From: Lysobacter sp. Root916
GTDB lineage: Bacteria; Pseudomonadota; Gammaproteobacteria; Xanthomonadales; Xanthomonadaceae
Reading direction: 5' to 3'
Assembly (NCBI RefSeq): GCF_001429785.1
Contig: NZ_LMJF01000001.1
Coordinates: 810,473-874,472, forward strand
Length of the DNA stretch: 64,000 nucleotides
Below, in pieces: positions 26,403 through 34,807 of this stretch. The notes beneath the pieces are model-generated. The model searched no databases, was not told the DNA's origin, and saw nothing but the letters and a program-made list of their open reading frames with translations. Position numbers and translations under genes: made by a program. How positions within the stretch are numbered: position 1 is the stretch's first letter; each line of letters opens with the position of its first letter.

Positions 26403-27716
26403 ATGACCCCGCATTGCACTAAGCTGGCCCGACTGTTCGGCGCCGTGCTGTTGGCCGCCGTCAGCGCCGCCGCCTGCGCCGAGATGCCCACCGTGACCGA
26501 CCGCTCGCCCGACCGCGCCGCCGACCGGCACGCGCCCGACCGCCACGGCCTGATCGTGATCGGCCACCGCGGCGCCAGCGGCTACCGCCCCGAACACACC
26601 CTGGAGTCCTACCGCCTCGCGATCCGCATGGGCGCCGACTTCATCGAGCCCGACCTGGTCGCGACCCGCGACGGCGTGCTGGTCGCGCGCCACGAGAACG
26701 AGATCTCCGGCACCACCGACGTCGCCGCGCATCCCGAGTTCGCCTCGCGTCGCGTCACCAAGACCATCGACGGTGTCGCCGTGACCGGCTGGTTCACCGA
26801 GGATTTCACCCTCGCCGAGCTCAAGACCCTGCGCGCCAAGGAGCGCATCCCTGCGATCCGTCCGGCCAACACGCGCTTCGACGGCATGTACCAAATCCCG
26901 ACCTTCGCCGAGGTGGTGCGCCTGGCCCAGCGCGAGAGCCGCGGCGGCCGCCGCATCGGCATTTATCCGGAAACCAAGCACCCGACCTATTTCGCCCACG
27001 AAGGCCGCCGCATCGACGGCACCCCGATCGCGACCTCGCTGGGCGCCAAGCTGATCGAAACCCTGGTGACGGAAGGCTTCACCGATCCGCGCCGCGTCTA
27101 TATCCAAAGCTTCGAGATCGAGAACCTGATCGAGCTCAAGACCCGGATCATGCCGCGCGCCGGCGTCGACCTGCCGCTGGTGCAGCTGTACGAGGACTTC
27201 CAGAGCCGGCGCCCGTACGATCTGGCGTATCACGTCGCGCGCGGCGACGATCTGGGCGCGATCTATGGCGACTTGAACCAGCAGATCGAAGGCGGGCTCG
27301 GCGCGAACACGCGCTATGCCGACTTCGCCACCGAGCCGGCGCTGCGCTGGATGAAGGGGCATTACGCCAGCGGCGTCGGCCCGTCCAAGAGCAGCCTGTT
27401 GCCGCGCCTGGCACTGGACCCGAAAGTCGACGCCGACGGCGACGGCAAGGCCGAGTTGGGCACGCGCAATACCGGCGTGGTCCATCCCATGCTGGCTTGG
27501 GCGCTGAAGGCCGGTTTGGTCGTGCATCCGTATACGGTGCGCGCCGAGGAAGCGTTCCTGAGCCAGGGCCCGAACGGCATCGCCCAGACCGCGCTGGCTG
27601 AAGCCGTGCAGCTATACGGCCTGGGCGTGCAGGGCTTCTTCATCGACCAGCCCGACATCGGTGTGGCCGCGCGCGACATCTTCCTCGACCTGCATCGTCC
27701 ACTGCGCGAGCGGTGA
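26403..27716 (+). CDS. glpQ: Secreted glycerophosphodiester phosphodiesterase (GlpQ type)
   Basis: A 437-residue enzyme that hydrolyses glycerophosphodiesters to glycerol-3-phosphate and an alcohol in the periplasm or outside the cell. A signal peptide (LFGAVLLAAVSAAACAEM) has a Cys near its cleavage region, so lipidation is possible. The GDPD core is VIGHRGASGYRPEHTLESY with the metal-binding ADFIEPDLVATRDGVLVARHE, then IGIYPETKHPTYF and YIQSFEIENLIEL. The length and inserted loops match GlpQ rather than cytosolic UgpQ. A calcium-binding-like DPKVDADGDGKAELG loop sits near residue 345, an unusual insertion. No glpT lies nearby. Confidence 0.92.
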   Translation: MTPHCTKLARLFGAVLLAAVSAAACAEMPTVTDRSPDRAADRHAPDRHGLIVIGHRGASGYRPEHTLESYRLAIRMGADFIEPDLVATRDGVLVARHENEISGTTDVAAHPEFASRRVTKTIDGVAVTGWFTEDFTLAELKTLRAKERIPAIRPANTRFDGMYQIPTFAEVVRLAQRESRGGRRIGIYPETKHPTYFAHEGRRIDGTPIATSLGAKLIETLVTEGFTDPRRVYIQSFEIENLIELKTRIMPRAGVDLPLVQLYEDFQSRRPYDLAYHVARGDDLGAIYGDLNQQIEGGLGANTRYADFATEPALRWMKGHYASGVGPSKSSLLPRLALDPKVDADGDGKAELGTRNTGVVHPMLAWALKAGLVVHPYTVRAEEAFLSQGPNGIAQTALAEAVQLYGLGVQGFFIDQPDIGVAARDIFLDLHRPLRER

Positions 27717-27987
27717 GGGCGGCGCGAACCACCGCGCGGCTTCAGTCGAGGCGGCGGCTCGCTCCTCGGTGCTTGCGTCGCACCGGACCCGACGTGGTCG
27801 CGGCACGCGCCGCTCCTACTCCTAGGCGGGGGCGGCTCCGCGTTGCAGGCTTTCTGTGGGAGCGGCGTAAGCCGCGATAGCGCAACTACCGCCACCAGCG
27901 CAGTTGTACGCATGACGCGATCGCGGCTTACGCCGCTCCCACAGGAGGCAAAAGGGCGGGCTATTGGCGCGATGCGCGAGTACAGCG
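27717..27987. other. Intergenic region holding one palindromic repeat
   Basis: Lies between convergent glpQ and sirtuin genes. Apart from the palindrome at 27856-27942 I see nothing coding and no T-tract hairpin; the palindrome itself could act as the bidirectional end of transcription. Confidence 0.6.
27856..27942. repeat. Single GTGGGAGCGGCGTAAGCCGCGAT palindrome
   Basis: The left arm at 27856 and the right arm ending at 27942 (ATCGCGGCTTACGCCGCTCC) are inverted copies about 20 bp long, with a 40-base spacer that itself contains an inverted ACTACCGC/GCAGTTGT-like pair. Same family as the triplicate at 5403. Confidence 0.88.
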
Positions 27988-28839
27988 TCACGCCGCCAGC
28001 GCGAGATCCAAGGTCGCCGCGCAATCGGCTTCCAGCTTCAAGGTCGCGATGTCGTCGGCGCGGGTCACGCCGCGGTTGAGCAGGGCCAGCGGCAGCCCGG
28101 CCTCGCGCGCCGCGCGTGCGAAGCGGAAGCCGGAATACACCATCAGCGACGAGCCCACCACCAGCATCGCATCCGAGGCTTGCAGGGCTTCGTGGGCGGC
28201 GGCGACGCGCGTGCGCGGCACGTTCTCGCCGAAGAACACCACGTCGGGCTTGAGCAGGCCCGCGCAGACCCCGCAGCGCGGCGGCACGAAATCCTCGAAG
28301 CGCACGTCTTCCAGATCGGCGTCGCCGTCGGGCGCGCTGCGCGCGCTCAACGCGGTCCATTCGGGATTGTTCGCCGCCAACTCCTCCTGCACCGCCGCGC
28401 GCGAGCGTCGCGCGCCGCAATCCAGGCAGACCGCCTCGTCCAGACGGCCGTGCAGGTCGATCACGTCGGTACTGCCCGCGCGCTGGTGCAGGCCGTCGAC
28501 ATTCTGGGTCAGCAGCCGCGACAGCCCGCCGCGCGCCTGCCAGCGCGCGAGCGCGGCGTGGCCCGCATTCGGCTGCGCGCGCGCGAACCAGGGCCAGCCG
28601 ACGAAGCTGCGCGCCCAGTAGCGCGCCCGCGTCGCCGCCTCGCCGACGAAAGCCTGATAGGTGACCGGCGGCTTGCGCTGCCATTGGCCGTCTTCGCCGC
28701 GGTAATGCGGTATCCCCGAGCCGGTGCTGACGCCGGCGCCGGTAAGCACGAACACGCGACGATGCCCGTCCAACCAATCGCGTAGGGCCTGTGCGGCCGC
28801 GTGCGGGTCATGGCGGTCGGAGTCGGGTAGGGTGGTCAT
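27988..28839 (-). CDS. cobB: NAD-dependent protein deacetylase, sirtuin (Sir2/CobB type)
   Basis: A 283-residue class II/III-like sirtuin removing acetyl or acyl groups from lysine with NAD+. Key residues are [15 protein letters not shown] (34-48), [11 protein letters not shown], catalytic His130 in IDLHGRLDE, and zinc Cys pairs C138/C141 (CLDCGARR) and C189/C192 (CGVCAG). [18 protein letters not shown] and LNRG complete the Rossmann fold. Two starts are possible, 28839 (MTTLP) and 28848 (MDAMTTLP); neither has a clear SD. Its promoter side abuts the MITE-like element cluster. Confidence 0.94.
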   Translation of the reverse strand: MTTLPDSDRHDPHAAAQALRDWLDGHRRVFVLTGAGVSTGSGIPHYRGEDGQWQRKPPVTYQAFVGEAATRARYWARSFVGWPWFARAQPNAGHAALARWQARGGLSRLLTQNVDGLHQRAGSTDVIDLHGRLDEAVCLDCGARRSRAAVQEELAANNPEWTALSARSAPDGDADLEDVRFEDFVPPRCGVCAGLLKPDVVFFGENVPRTRVAAAHEALQASDAMLVVGSSLMVYSGFRFARAAREAGLPLALLNRGVTRADDIATLKLEADCAATLDLALAA

Positions 28840-28886
28840 GGCGTCCATTCTAGAGCGCTGGGTCGGATCGCTTCGCTGCCGCGGAA

Positions 28887-29015
28887 AGCAAATCTCCCCT
28901 AACCCCTCTTTTTCAAAGAGGGGGACCGTGTCGGAAAGGAACCGTTGCGACGCAACGCCTCCGCATTTGCTTTCAGCCTCCCCCTTTGAAAAAGGGGGAT
29001 TGAGGGGGATTTGCT
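28887..29015. repeat. MITE-like element, copy 1
   Basis: Outer inverted arms AGCAAATCTCCCCTAACCCC... and ...GGGGGATTGAGGGGGATTTGCT enclose a second inverted pair CTCTTTTTCAAAGAGGG / CCCCCTTTGAAAAAGGG. The core reads GACCGTGTCGGAAAGGAACC followed by GTTGCGACGCAACGCC, a small hairpin. Together with flanking CGGATCGCTTCGCTGCCGCG the unit recurs 191 bases later. Confidence 0.9.
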
Positions 29016-29077
29016 CCCCCGAGTCCGCAGCCACCACGCACTGGAACGCCGGCTCGGACCGCTTCGCTGCCGCGGAA

Positions 29078-29206
29078 AGCAAATCTCCCCTAACCCCTCT
29101 TTTCCAAAGAGGGGAACCGTGTCGGAAAGGAACCGTTGCGACGCAACGCCTCCGCATTTGCTTTCAGCTTCCTCCTTTGAAAAAGGGGGATTGAGGGGGA
29201 TTTGCT
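29078..29206. repeat. MITE-like element, copy 2 (tandem duplicate)
   Basis: Identical in layout and nearly in sequence to copy 1, offset by exactly 191 bases; the CTTCGCTGCCGCGGAAAGC flank is also duplicated. Differences are few (for example CTTTTCC for CTTTTTC). A tandem duplication of the element with its flank is the simplest origin. Confidence 0.9.
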
Positions 29207-29228
29207 CTTCACCTGCCTGACGACCGCC

Positions 29229-29260
29229 AAAAAAAAACCGCCCGGATCGCTCCGGGCGGT
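29229..29260 (-). terminator. Intrinsic terminator of the M3 peptidase gene
   Basis: On the minus strand: stem ACCGCCCGGA, loop GCGA, complementary TCCGGGCGGT, then nine T. A textbook rho-independent terminator about 20 bases after the stop codon. Confidence 0.93.
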
Positions 29261-29281
29261 TGCGGTGCGTAAACCGGAGGA

Positions 29282-31486
29282 TTATTCCTTGGAGCCGGTC
29301 TTGACCGGGCTGCCGCCGGCCGGCGCGGTCAGGCCGCGACGCTCCAGCAGCGGCTGGATCTGCGGCTCGTGGCCGGAGAAGTCGCGGAACAGCTGCAGCG
29401 CGTCCTTGCTGCCGCCCTGCGAGAGCAAGGTGGCGCGGAAGCGGTCGCCGTTCTCGCGGGTCAGGCCGCCGTGCTCCTTGATCCACTTGACCGTGTTCGC
29501 GTCCAGCACTTCCGACCAGATGTAGGCGTAGTAGCCGGCCGCGTAGCCGCCCATGATGTGGCTGAAGTACGGGGTCTTGTAGCGCGGCGGGACCGGCGCG
29601 TAGCTGACGCCGTCCTTCTGCAGCGCCGCCGCTTCGAAGGCCATCACGTCCTTGGCCGCCGGGACCTGGTCCGGGCTGCCGATCTGGTGCCAGTTCTGGT
29701 CCAGCATCGCCGCGCCGAGGTACTCGGTGGTGGTGAAGCCCTGGTTGAACTTGGACGCGGCCAACACCTTGTCCAACAGCGCCTGCGGCATCGGCTCGCC
29801 GGTCTGGTAGTGCTTGGCGTAGTTGGCCAGGATCGACGGCCAGTCGGCCCACATCTCGTTGACCTGCGACGGGAACTCGACGAAGTCGCGCGGCACGTTG
29901 GTGCCGGAGAAGTAGGGGTACTTCACGTTCGAGAACATGCCGTGCAGGGCATGGCCGAACTCATGGAACATGGTGGTGACCTCGTCCCAGGTCATCAGGG
30001 TCGGCTTGCCGGCCGGCGGCTTCGGGATGTTGAGGTGGTTGGCCACCACCGGCAGCGTGCCGTACAACTGCGATTGGTCGACGTAGGAGTTCATCCAGGC
30101 GCCGCCGCGCTTGCTGTCGCGGGCGTACATGTCGGCGATGAAGATCGCCAGCTGCTTGCCGTTGGCGTCGAACACGTCGTACACGGCGGTGTCGGGGTGG
30201 TACAGCGGCAGGTCGGTGCGGCGCTTGAACTTCAGGCCGTAGAGCTGGCCGGCGGCGTAGAACACGCCGTTCTCCAGCACGTTGTTCATCTCGAAGTACG
30301 GCTTGAGCTGCGCTTCGTCGAAGGCGTACTTCTCCTGGCGCACCTTCTCGGCGTAGTAGGCCCAATCCCAGGGCTCGAGCTTGAACGAGGGCTGGCCCTT
30401 GGCGGCCTGCTCCTTGTCGATCATGGTCTGCAGATCGGCGGCTTCGAGCTTGGCGTTGGCGACGGCGGCCGGGGCGAGCTGGCCCAGCATGTCGTTGACC
30501 GCCTTCGGGGTCTTGGCGGTCTCGTCCTCGAGCACGAACGCGGCGTAGTTCGGGTAGCCCATCATCTTGGCGCGCTCGGCGCGCAGCTTGACGACCTGGG
30601 CGACGATGGCGGTGTTGTCGAACTCGTTGCCGCGGCTGCCGCGTGCGACCGAGGCGCGATACAGCTTCTCGCGCAGGGCGCGGTTGTCCAGGTCGGTTTC
30701 CGGCGGCTGGCCGGTGGTGTTGAGCAGGGTCAGCACGTACTTGCCGTCGAGCTTGCGCGTCTTGGCCGCTTCGGCCGCGGCGGCGATGCGCTCGTCGGAC
30801 AGGCCGGCCAGCTCTTCCTTGGTGTCGACGGTGATCGCCGAGGCGTTGACCTCGCCCAGCACGTTCTGGCTGAACTTGGCTCCCAGCCCGGCGAGCTCGG
30901 CGTTCATCGCCTTGAGCTTGGCCTTGTCGGCCTCGGACAGGTTGGCGCCGCTGCGCACGAAGTCGGTGTAGTAGCGCTCGATCAGGCGCACGCCCTGAGC
31001 GTCGAGGCCGAGCGAGTCGCGGGTTTCGTGAAGCTTCTTGATGCGTGCAAACAGCTTCGGGTTCAGCGAAATCGCGTCGCGGTGCGCCGACAGCTTCGGC
31101 GCGTATTCGGCCTGTAGCTTCTCGCGGGTCGGGTTGGTGTCGGTGCCGACCAGGTTGTAGAACACCGAAGTCGAGCGGCCGAGAATGCGGCCGGACTGCT
31201 CCAGCGCGATGATGGTGTTGTCGAAGGTCGGCGCGTCGGGGTTATTGGCGATCGCCTCGACTTCCTTGATCTGGTCGGCCATGCCGCGATCGAAGGCCGG
31301 CGCGAAATCGCTGTCCTTGATCTTGTCGAACTGCGGATACTGCAGCGGCAGCGGGCTCTGAGCGTAGAACGGGTTGGCGGTTTGCGCGCTCACGGCGGTG
31401 TCGGCCTTTTTAGCGGGGGACGCGGCATACGTGGGGGCGGTGACGCTCAATGCCACGGCCAGCGCCAGGGCGAGGGGGTGCTTCAT
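29282..31486 (-). CDS. dcp: M3-family metallopeptidase, peptidyl-dipeptidase Dcp type
   Basis: A 734-residue zinc peptidase that removes C-terminal dipeptides from oligopeptides. A signal peptide (MKHPLALALAVALSVTAPTYA) places it in the periplasm. The catalytic motif TMFHEFGHALHGMFSNV lies at about residues 505-520 and the third ligand Glu in FVEFPSQVNEMW. The N-terminal 500 residues are the helical lid typical of M3, with YPQFDKIKDSDFAPAFDRGM at the start. The ATG at 31486 is the only one giving the signal peptide. Transcription ends at a strong terminator. Complements the M14 and POT genes in peptide use. Confidence 0.94.
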   Translation of the reverse strand: MKHPLALALAVALSVTAPTYAASPAKKADTAVSAQTANPFYAQSPLPLQYPQFDKIKDSDFAPAFDRGMADQIKEVEAIANNPDAPTFDNTIIALEQSGRILGRSTSVFYNLVGTDTNPTREKLQAEYAPKLSAHRDAISLNPKLFARIKKLHETRDSLGLDAQGVRLIERYYTDFVRSGANLSEADKAKLKAMNAELAGLGAKFSQNVLGEVNASAITVDTKEELAGLSDERIAAAAEAAKTRKLDGKYVLTLLNTTGQPPETDLDNRALREKLYRASVARGSRGNEFDNTAIVAQVVKLRAERAKMMGYPNYAAFVLEDETAKTPKAVNDMLGQLAPAAVANAKLEAADLQTMIDKEQAAKGQPSFKLEPWDWAYYAEKVRQEKYAFDEAQLKPYFEMNNVLENGVFYAAGQLYGLKFKRRTDLPLYHPDTAVYDVFDANGKQLAIFIADMYARDSKRGGAWMNSYVDQSQLYGTLPVVANHLNIPKPPAGKPTLMTWDEVTTMFHEFGHALHGMFSNVKYPYFSGTNVPRDFVEFPSQVNEMWADWPSILANYAKHYQTGEPMPQALLDKVLAASKFNQGFTTTEYLGAAMLDQNWHQIGSPDQVPAAKDVMAFEAAALQKDGVSYAPVPPRYKTPYFSHIMGGYAAGYYAYIWSEVLDANTVKWIKEHGGLTRENGDRFRATLLSQGGSKDALQLFRDFSGHEPQIQPLLERRGLTAPAGGSPVKTGSKE

Positions 31487-31989
31487 CGGACGGACCTTGT
31501 CGAAAGGAACCCTGAAGCCTACCGGATGGGGTCTGCGCCGACGTATGACTAAAGGCATGGTTGCCGCGGGCCGGCCGCTGCGGCAAGGCCGAACGCCTGG
31601 TCGGAAGCTGCCTGAACCGGCGACTTCAGGCACATACGCGCCGGGGGCCCTGGCTTACACTGCCGGGCACGCACAGGCCGGGGCAGGGCGCATGGGACAG
31701 CGCAACGAGGGGCGTGGATCGCGGCATTCCCATCGCCGGGGCCGGGTATGAATCCGCTGCCGGTACGCGTCTGCACCTGCTCGGCGCACCTCGCCGACCG
31801 CCGTGCGCGTCCGCATTCCATGCCTACCCGGGCTTGCGCATCGAAAGCCGGCATTGCGATCCAGGCCGCCGCGGCGTCGCAGATGCCGGCGGAGACGCCG
31901 TCATGATCCCCACACCTAAAACGCGCGCGGTCACATCCGCGGCCGCGCCTGCGTCTTTTACCCACCTCCCCGAGACGAGCGAAACGACG
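31487..31989. other. Divergent intergenic region, 500 bases
   Basis: Between the divergent M3 peptidase and amidohydrolase genes. It must hold both promoters; a -10-like TTACACT near 31655 is the best rightward candidate but would give a long leader. In-frame extension of the amidohydrolase into this region is not protein-like. No repeat seen. Confidence 0.5.
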
Positions 31990-34083
31990 ATGACCTTTGT
32001 GCTTACGACGTCCGCGATCCCCCATCCGATCCGTCCGCGCCGCGCCTTGGCCCGCCTGGCCTTGGGGCTGTGCCTGAGCGCCTGCTTCGTCAGCAGCGTG
32101 CTGGCGGCCGAGACCACGCGTTACCTGGCCCTGGTCGACGGCGGCAAACAGGCCGGCCATCAGACCGTGACCCGCGCCGACGACGGCAGCATCGCCGTCG
32201 ACTTCATCTTCAAGGACAACGGCCGCGGCCCCGAACTCAAAGAGACCTACACCCTCGCCGCCGACGGCACCTACCAGACCTACGCGGTCAAGGGCACCTC
32301 GACCTTCGGCGCGCCGGTGGACGAAAGCTTTTCGATCGCCGACGGCAAGGCCAAGTGGAAATCCACGTCCGACCAGGGCGAGCAGGCCGCCGCGGCGGGC
32401 GCGCTGTACTCGCCGCTGGGCGGCACCCCGGCCGGTTTCAGCGTCGCCCTGGCCGCGCTGAGCAAGCGCAGCGACGGCAAGCTGCCGTTGATCCCCAGCG
32501 GCAATCTGACCGTGCGCAAGGTCGGCGAAGCCGAGGTCGTGCGCGACGGCAAGAAGCAGAAGGTGCAACTGGTCGCGATGACCGGCGTCGGCCTCACCCC
32601 GACCTTCGCCTGGGCCACCCAGGGCGAGAATCCGCGCTTGTTCGCCTACATCTTCCCGGGCTTCCTGCAGTTGATCGAGGAGGGCTGGCAGGGCAACGCC
32701 GACGCCTTGGAAACCCAGCAGAAAGTCGCCGAGGGCGAGGCCCTGGTCGATCTGCGCAAGCGCCTGGGCCATCCCATCGCCGGCAGCACCCTGATCCGCA
32801 ACGCGCGCGTGTTCGACAGCGAGCACGCCAAGCTCGGCCCGGCCTCCGACGTGCTGCTGCGCGACGGCCGCATCGTCTCGGTCGAGGCCGGCGGCGCCAC
32901 CAAGGTCAAGGCCGACCGCACGATCGACGCCGGCGGCAAGGTGCTGTTGCCCGGCCTGTTCGACATGCACGGCCACGTCGGCCGCTGGGACGGCGGGCTC
33001 AACCTCGCCGCCGGCGTCACCACCGTGCGCGACATGGGCAACGACAACGCCACCTTGCAGCAGATCCTGGGCGAAATCCGCGAGGGCAAGCTGATGTCGC
33101 CGGACGTGGTGCCGGCCGGCTTCATCGAGGGCGAGAGCAACTTCTCGGCGCGCAACGGCTTCGTGATCAAAGACCTGGACGGCGCCAAGAAAGCGGTGGA
33201 CTGGTACGCCGAGCACGGCTATCCGCAGGTCAAGATCTACAACTCCTTCCCCAAGGACCTGCTGCGCGACACCGCCGCCTACGCCCACAGCAAGGGCCTG
33301 CGCGTAAGCGGCCACGTGCCCGCCTTCATGCGCGCCCAGGACGTGGTGGAGCAGGGCTACGACGAGATCCAGCACATCAATCAGGTGCTGCTGAACTTCT
33401 TCGTCGACGACAAGACCGACACCCGCACCCTGACCCGGTTCTACCTGGTCGCCGACAAGACCGCCGACCTGGATTTCGATTCCAAGCCGGTCCAGGACTT
33501 CATCGCGCTGCTGGCCAAGAAGCAGACCGTGATCGATCCCACCCTGACCACCTTCGATTTCCTGCGTCAGCGGCCGGGCGAACTGTCGCAGGCCTACGCC
33601 GCGGTCGCCGCGCATCTGCCGCCGGACCTGCAGCGCGGCCTGCGCGTGGCCGAGATGAACATCCCCGACGACGCCACCGCCGCGCGCTACAACAAGTCCT
33701 ACGGGAAGCTGGTCGAGTTCGTCGGTCGCCTGTACAAGGCCGGGGTGCCGATCGTGGCCGGCACCGACGCGATTCCGGGCTTCACCCTGCAGCGCGAACT
33801 CGAGCTGTACGTGCAGGCCGGCATGACCCCGTCGCAGGCGCTGCAGATCGCGACCTGGAACGGCGCCAAGTACTCGCGCACCCTGGAAGACCGCGGTTCG
33901 ATCGCGCCGGGCAAACGCGCCGACCTGATCCTGATCGACGGCGATCCGACCGCCAACATCGCCGACATCCGCAAGGTCGCGCTGGTGCTCAAGGGCGAGG
34001 TCGCCTACTACCCCAGCGAGATCGACGAAGCGCTGGGCATCAAGCCGTTCGCGGCGCCGGTGAAGGTCGGCGGCGCGCAGTAA
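31990..34083 (+). CDS. Exported two-domain amidohydrolase
   Basis: A 697-residue protein. After a signal peptide (LALGLCLSACFVSSVLAA) there is an N-terminal beta-rich domain of about 230 residues (TRYLALVDGGKQAGHQTVTR onward) that I do not recognise. The amidohydrolase domain follows: STLIRNARVFDSEHAKLGPA, LLPGLFDMHGHVGRWDGGL (metal HxH at about 327-329), YPQVKIYNSFPKD, VSGHVPAFM, EIQHINQV, PIVAGTDAIPGF, and PGKRADLILIDGDPTANI at the end. A metal-dependent hydrolase in the periplasm; substrate unknown. An earlier ATG at 31904 exists but 31990 fits the signal peptide better. Confidence 0.9.
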   Translation: MTFVLTTSAIPHPIRPRRALARLALGLCLSACFVSSVLAAETTRYLALVDGGKQAGHQTVTRADDGSIAVDFIFKDNGRGPELKETYTLAADGTYQTYAVKGTSTFGAPVDESFSIADGKAKWKSTSDQGEQAAAAGALYSPLGGTPAGFSVALAALSKRSDGKLPLIPSGNLTVRKVGEAEVVRDGKKQKVQLVAMTGVGLTPTFAWATQGENPRLFAYIFPGFLQLIEEGWQGNADALETQQKVAEGEALVDLRKRLGHPIAGSTLIRNARVFDSEHAKLGPASDVLLRDGRIVSVEAGGATKVKADRTIDAGGKVLLPGLFDMHGHVGRWDGGLNLAAGVTTVRDMGNDNATLQQILGEIREGKLMSPDVVPAGFIEGESNFSARNGFVIKDLDGAKKAVDWYAEHGYPQVKIYNSFPKDLLRDTAAYAHSKGLRVSGHVPAFMRAQDVVEQGYDEIQHINQVLLNFFVDDKTDTRTLTRFYLVADKTADLDFDSKPVQDFIALLAKKQTVIDPTLTTFDFLRQRPGELSQAYAAVAAHLPPDLQRGLRVAEMNIPDDATAARYNKSYGKLVEFVGRLYKAGVPIVAGTDAIPGFTLQRELELYVQAGMTPSQALQIATWNGAKYSRTLEDRGSIAPGKRADLILIDGDPTANIADIRKVALVLKGEVAYYPSEIDEALGIKPFAAPVKVGGAQ

Positions 34084-34143
34084 GCGCAAGCGAATGGACC
34101 GTCGCCGACACGGCGGTGGTCCATTCCACCGGCCCCGCTTTGG

Positions 34144-34214
34144 GGTAGCAGCGGCGTAAGCCGCGGCCGCGCCACCGCGACTGCCCGCGCAATCGCGACT
34201 CACGTCGCTCCCAC
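34144..34214. repeat. Degenerate GTAGCAGCGGCGTAAGCCGCG palindrome
   Basis: Left arm from 34144 and right arm CGACTCACGTCGCTCCCAC ending at 34214; mismatches are more numerous than in the copies at 5403 and 27856, so this is an older or decayed copy. Confidence 0.75.
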
Positions 34215-34253
34215 AGACAGCGGTCGCGTCCGTGCCCGGCTCCGGGCCTAAGG

Positions 34254-34467
34254 GTGGGAGCGGCGCAAGCCGCGACCGCGCCGTTTCCGTTGCGGCGTCA
34301 GATTCGTTTAGCGATTGGGGAGTCGGTGACCGCGGCTTTTTGAGGTCTGCCGAGCCCCCCACGGCCCGCGCTTGCACGCGCCGCTTCGTCGGCCCGTTCG
34401 GCAGCGCGCGCGATTCGACCGGCGTCGGCCCTTGGGTTCGCGGTTGCGGCTCGCGCCGCTCCTACCC
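34254..34467. repeat. Palindromic repeat arms with long spacer
   Basis: GTGGGAGCGGCGCAAGCCGC at 34254 and the inverted GCGGCTCGCGCCGCTCCTACC ending at 34467 are separated by about 170 bases, far more than in other copies. Either two half-copies lie back to back or sequence has entered the spacer. Confidence 0.65.
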
Positions 34468-34807
34468 GGAGCAGGGCAAGGATTTCTGCGTATAAATTCA
34501 GCTATTTCATTTAGTTGCGCGATTTTTATCGCGTAGTCTTGCAATCGCGATTTGGCCGAAACATGTGCCAAATCCATGCCTAAACGCATACCGCCGAGTA
34601 CGGGCTCTTTAATGCTTTGGTAACATTCGCCTGTCAAAGAGCCGCCACCGGCGCGGGCAGGTCCGCGCTACGGCCGTCAGGGGACGGTCGGACCGACGTA
34701 GCAGTCGTCCCGTCGCCGAGCCGCATGCCAGGCGCATGCATCGCCCGGCTTCTTACGAACCCAGGCCGCCCCGATCCGGGCCGCCGCTTTCATCGAGACC
34801 CCCCGCC

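Larger units (their letters stand above)
28849..29281. other. Intergenic region filled with two MITE-like repeats and a terminator
   Basis: The 430 bases between the sirtuin start and the M3 peptidase stop contain two 129-base inverted-repeat elements (28887-29015 and 29078-29206) and the leftward terminator of the peptidase gene. No gene is credible. Confidence 0.75.
34084..34807. other. Long non-coding region before the TonB receptor gene
   Basis: About 720 bases. The left part has palindromic repeat arms (34144-34214 and 34254-34467). The stretch 34485-34640 is much richer in A and T than its surroundings (TTTCATTTAGTTGCGCGATT and neighbours), the usual property of a promoter and regulatory region; I expect the receptor promoter here but cannot fix -35/-10 positions. 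No gene found. Confidence 0.6.

Noticed and set aside
29369..31117. Long rightward frame inside the M3 peptidase
   Set aside because: Antisense shadow of dcp with Val/Gly/Arg/Gln bias and no motif.
31750..31989. N-terminal extension of the two-domain amidohydrolase to 31561
   Set aside because: The translated extension is low-quality Arg/Gly-rich sequence without a domain and would hide the signal peptide that follows.
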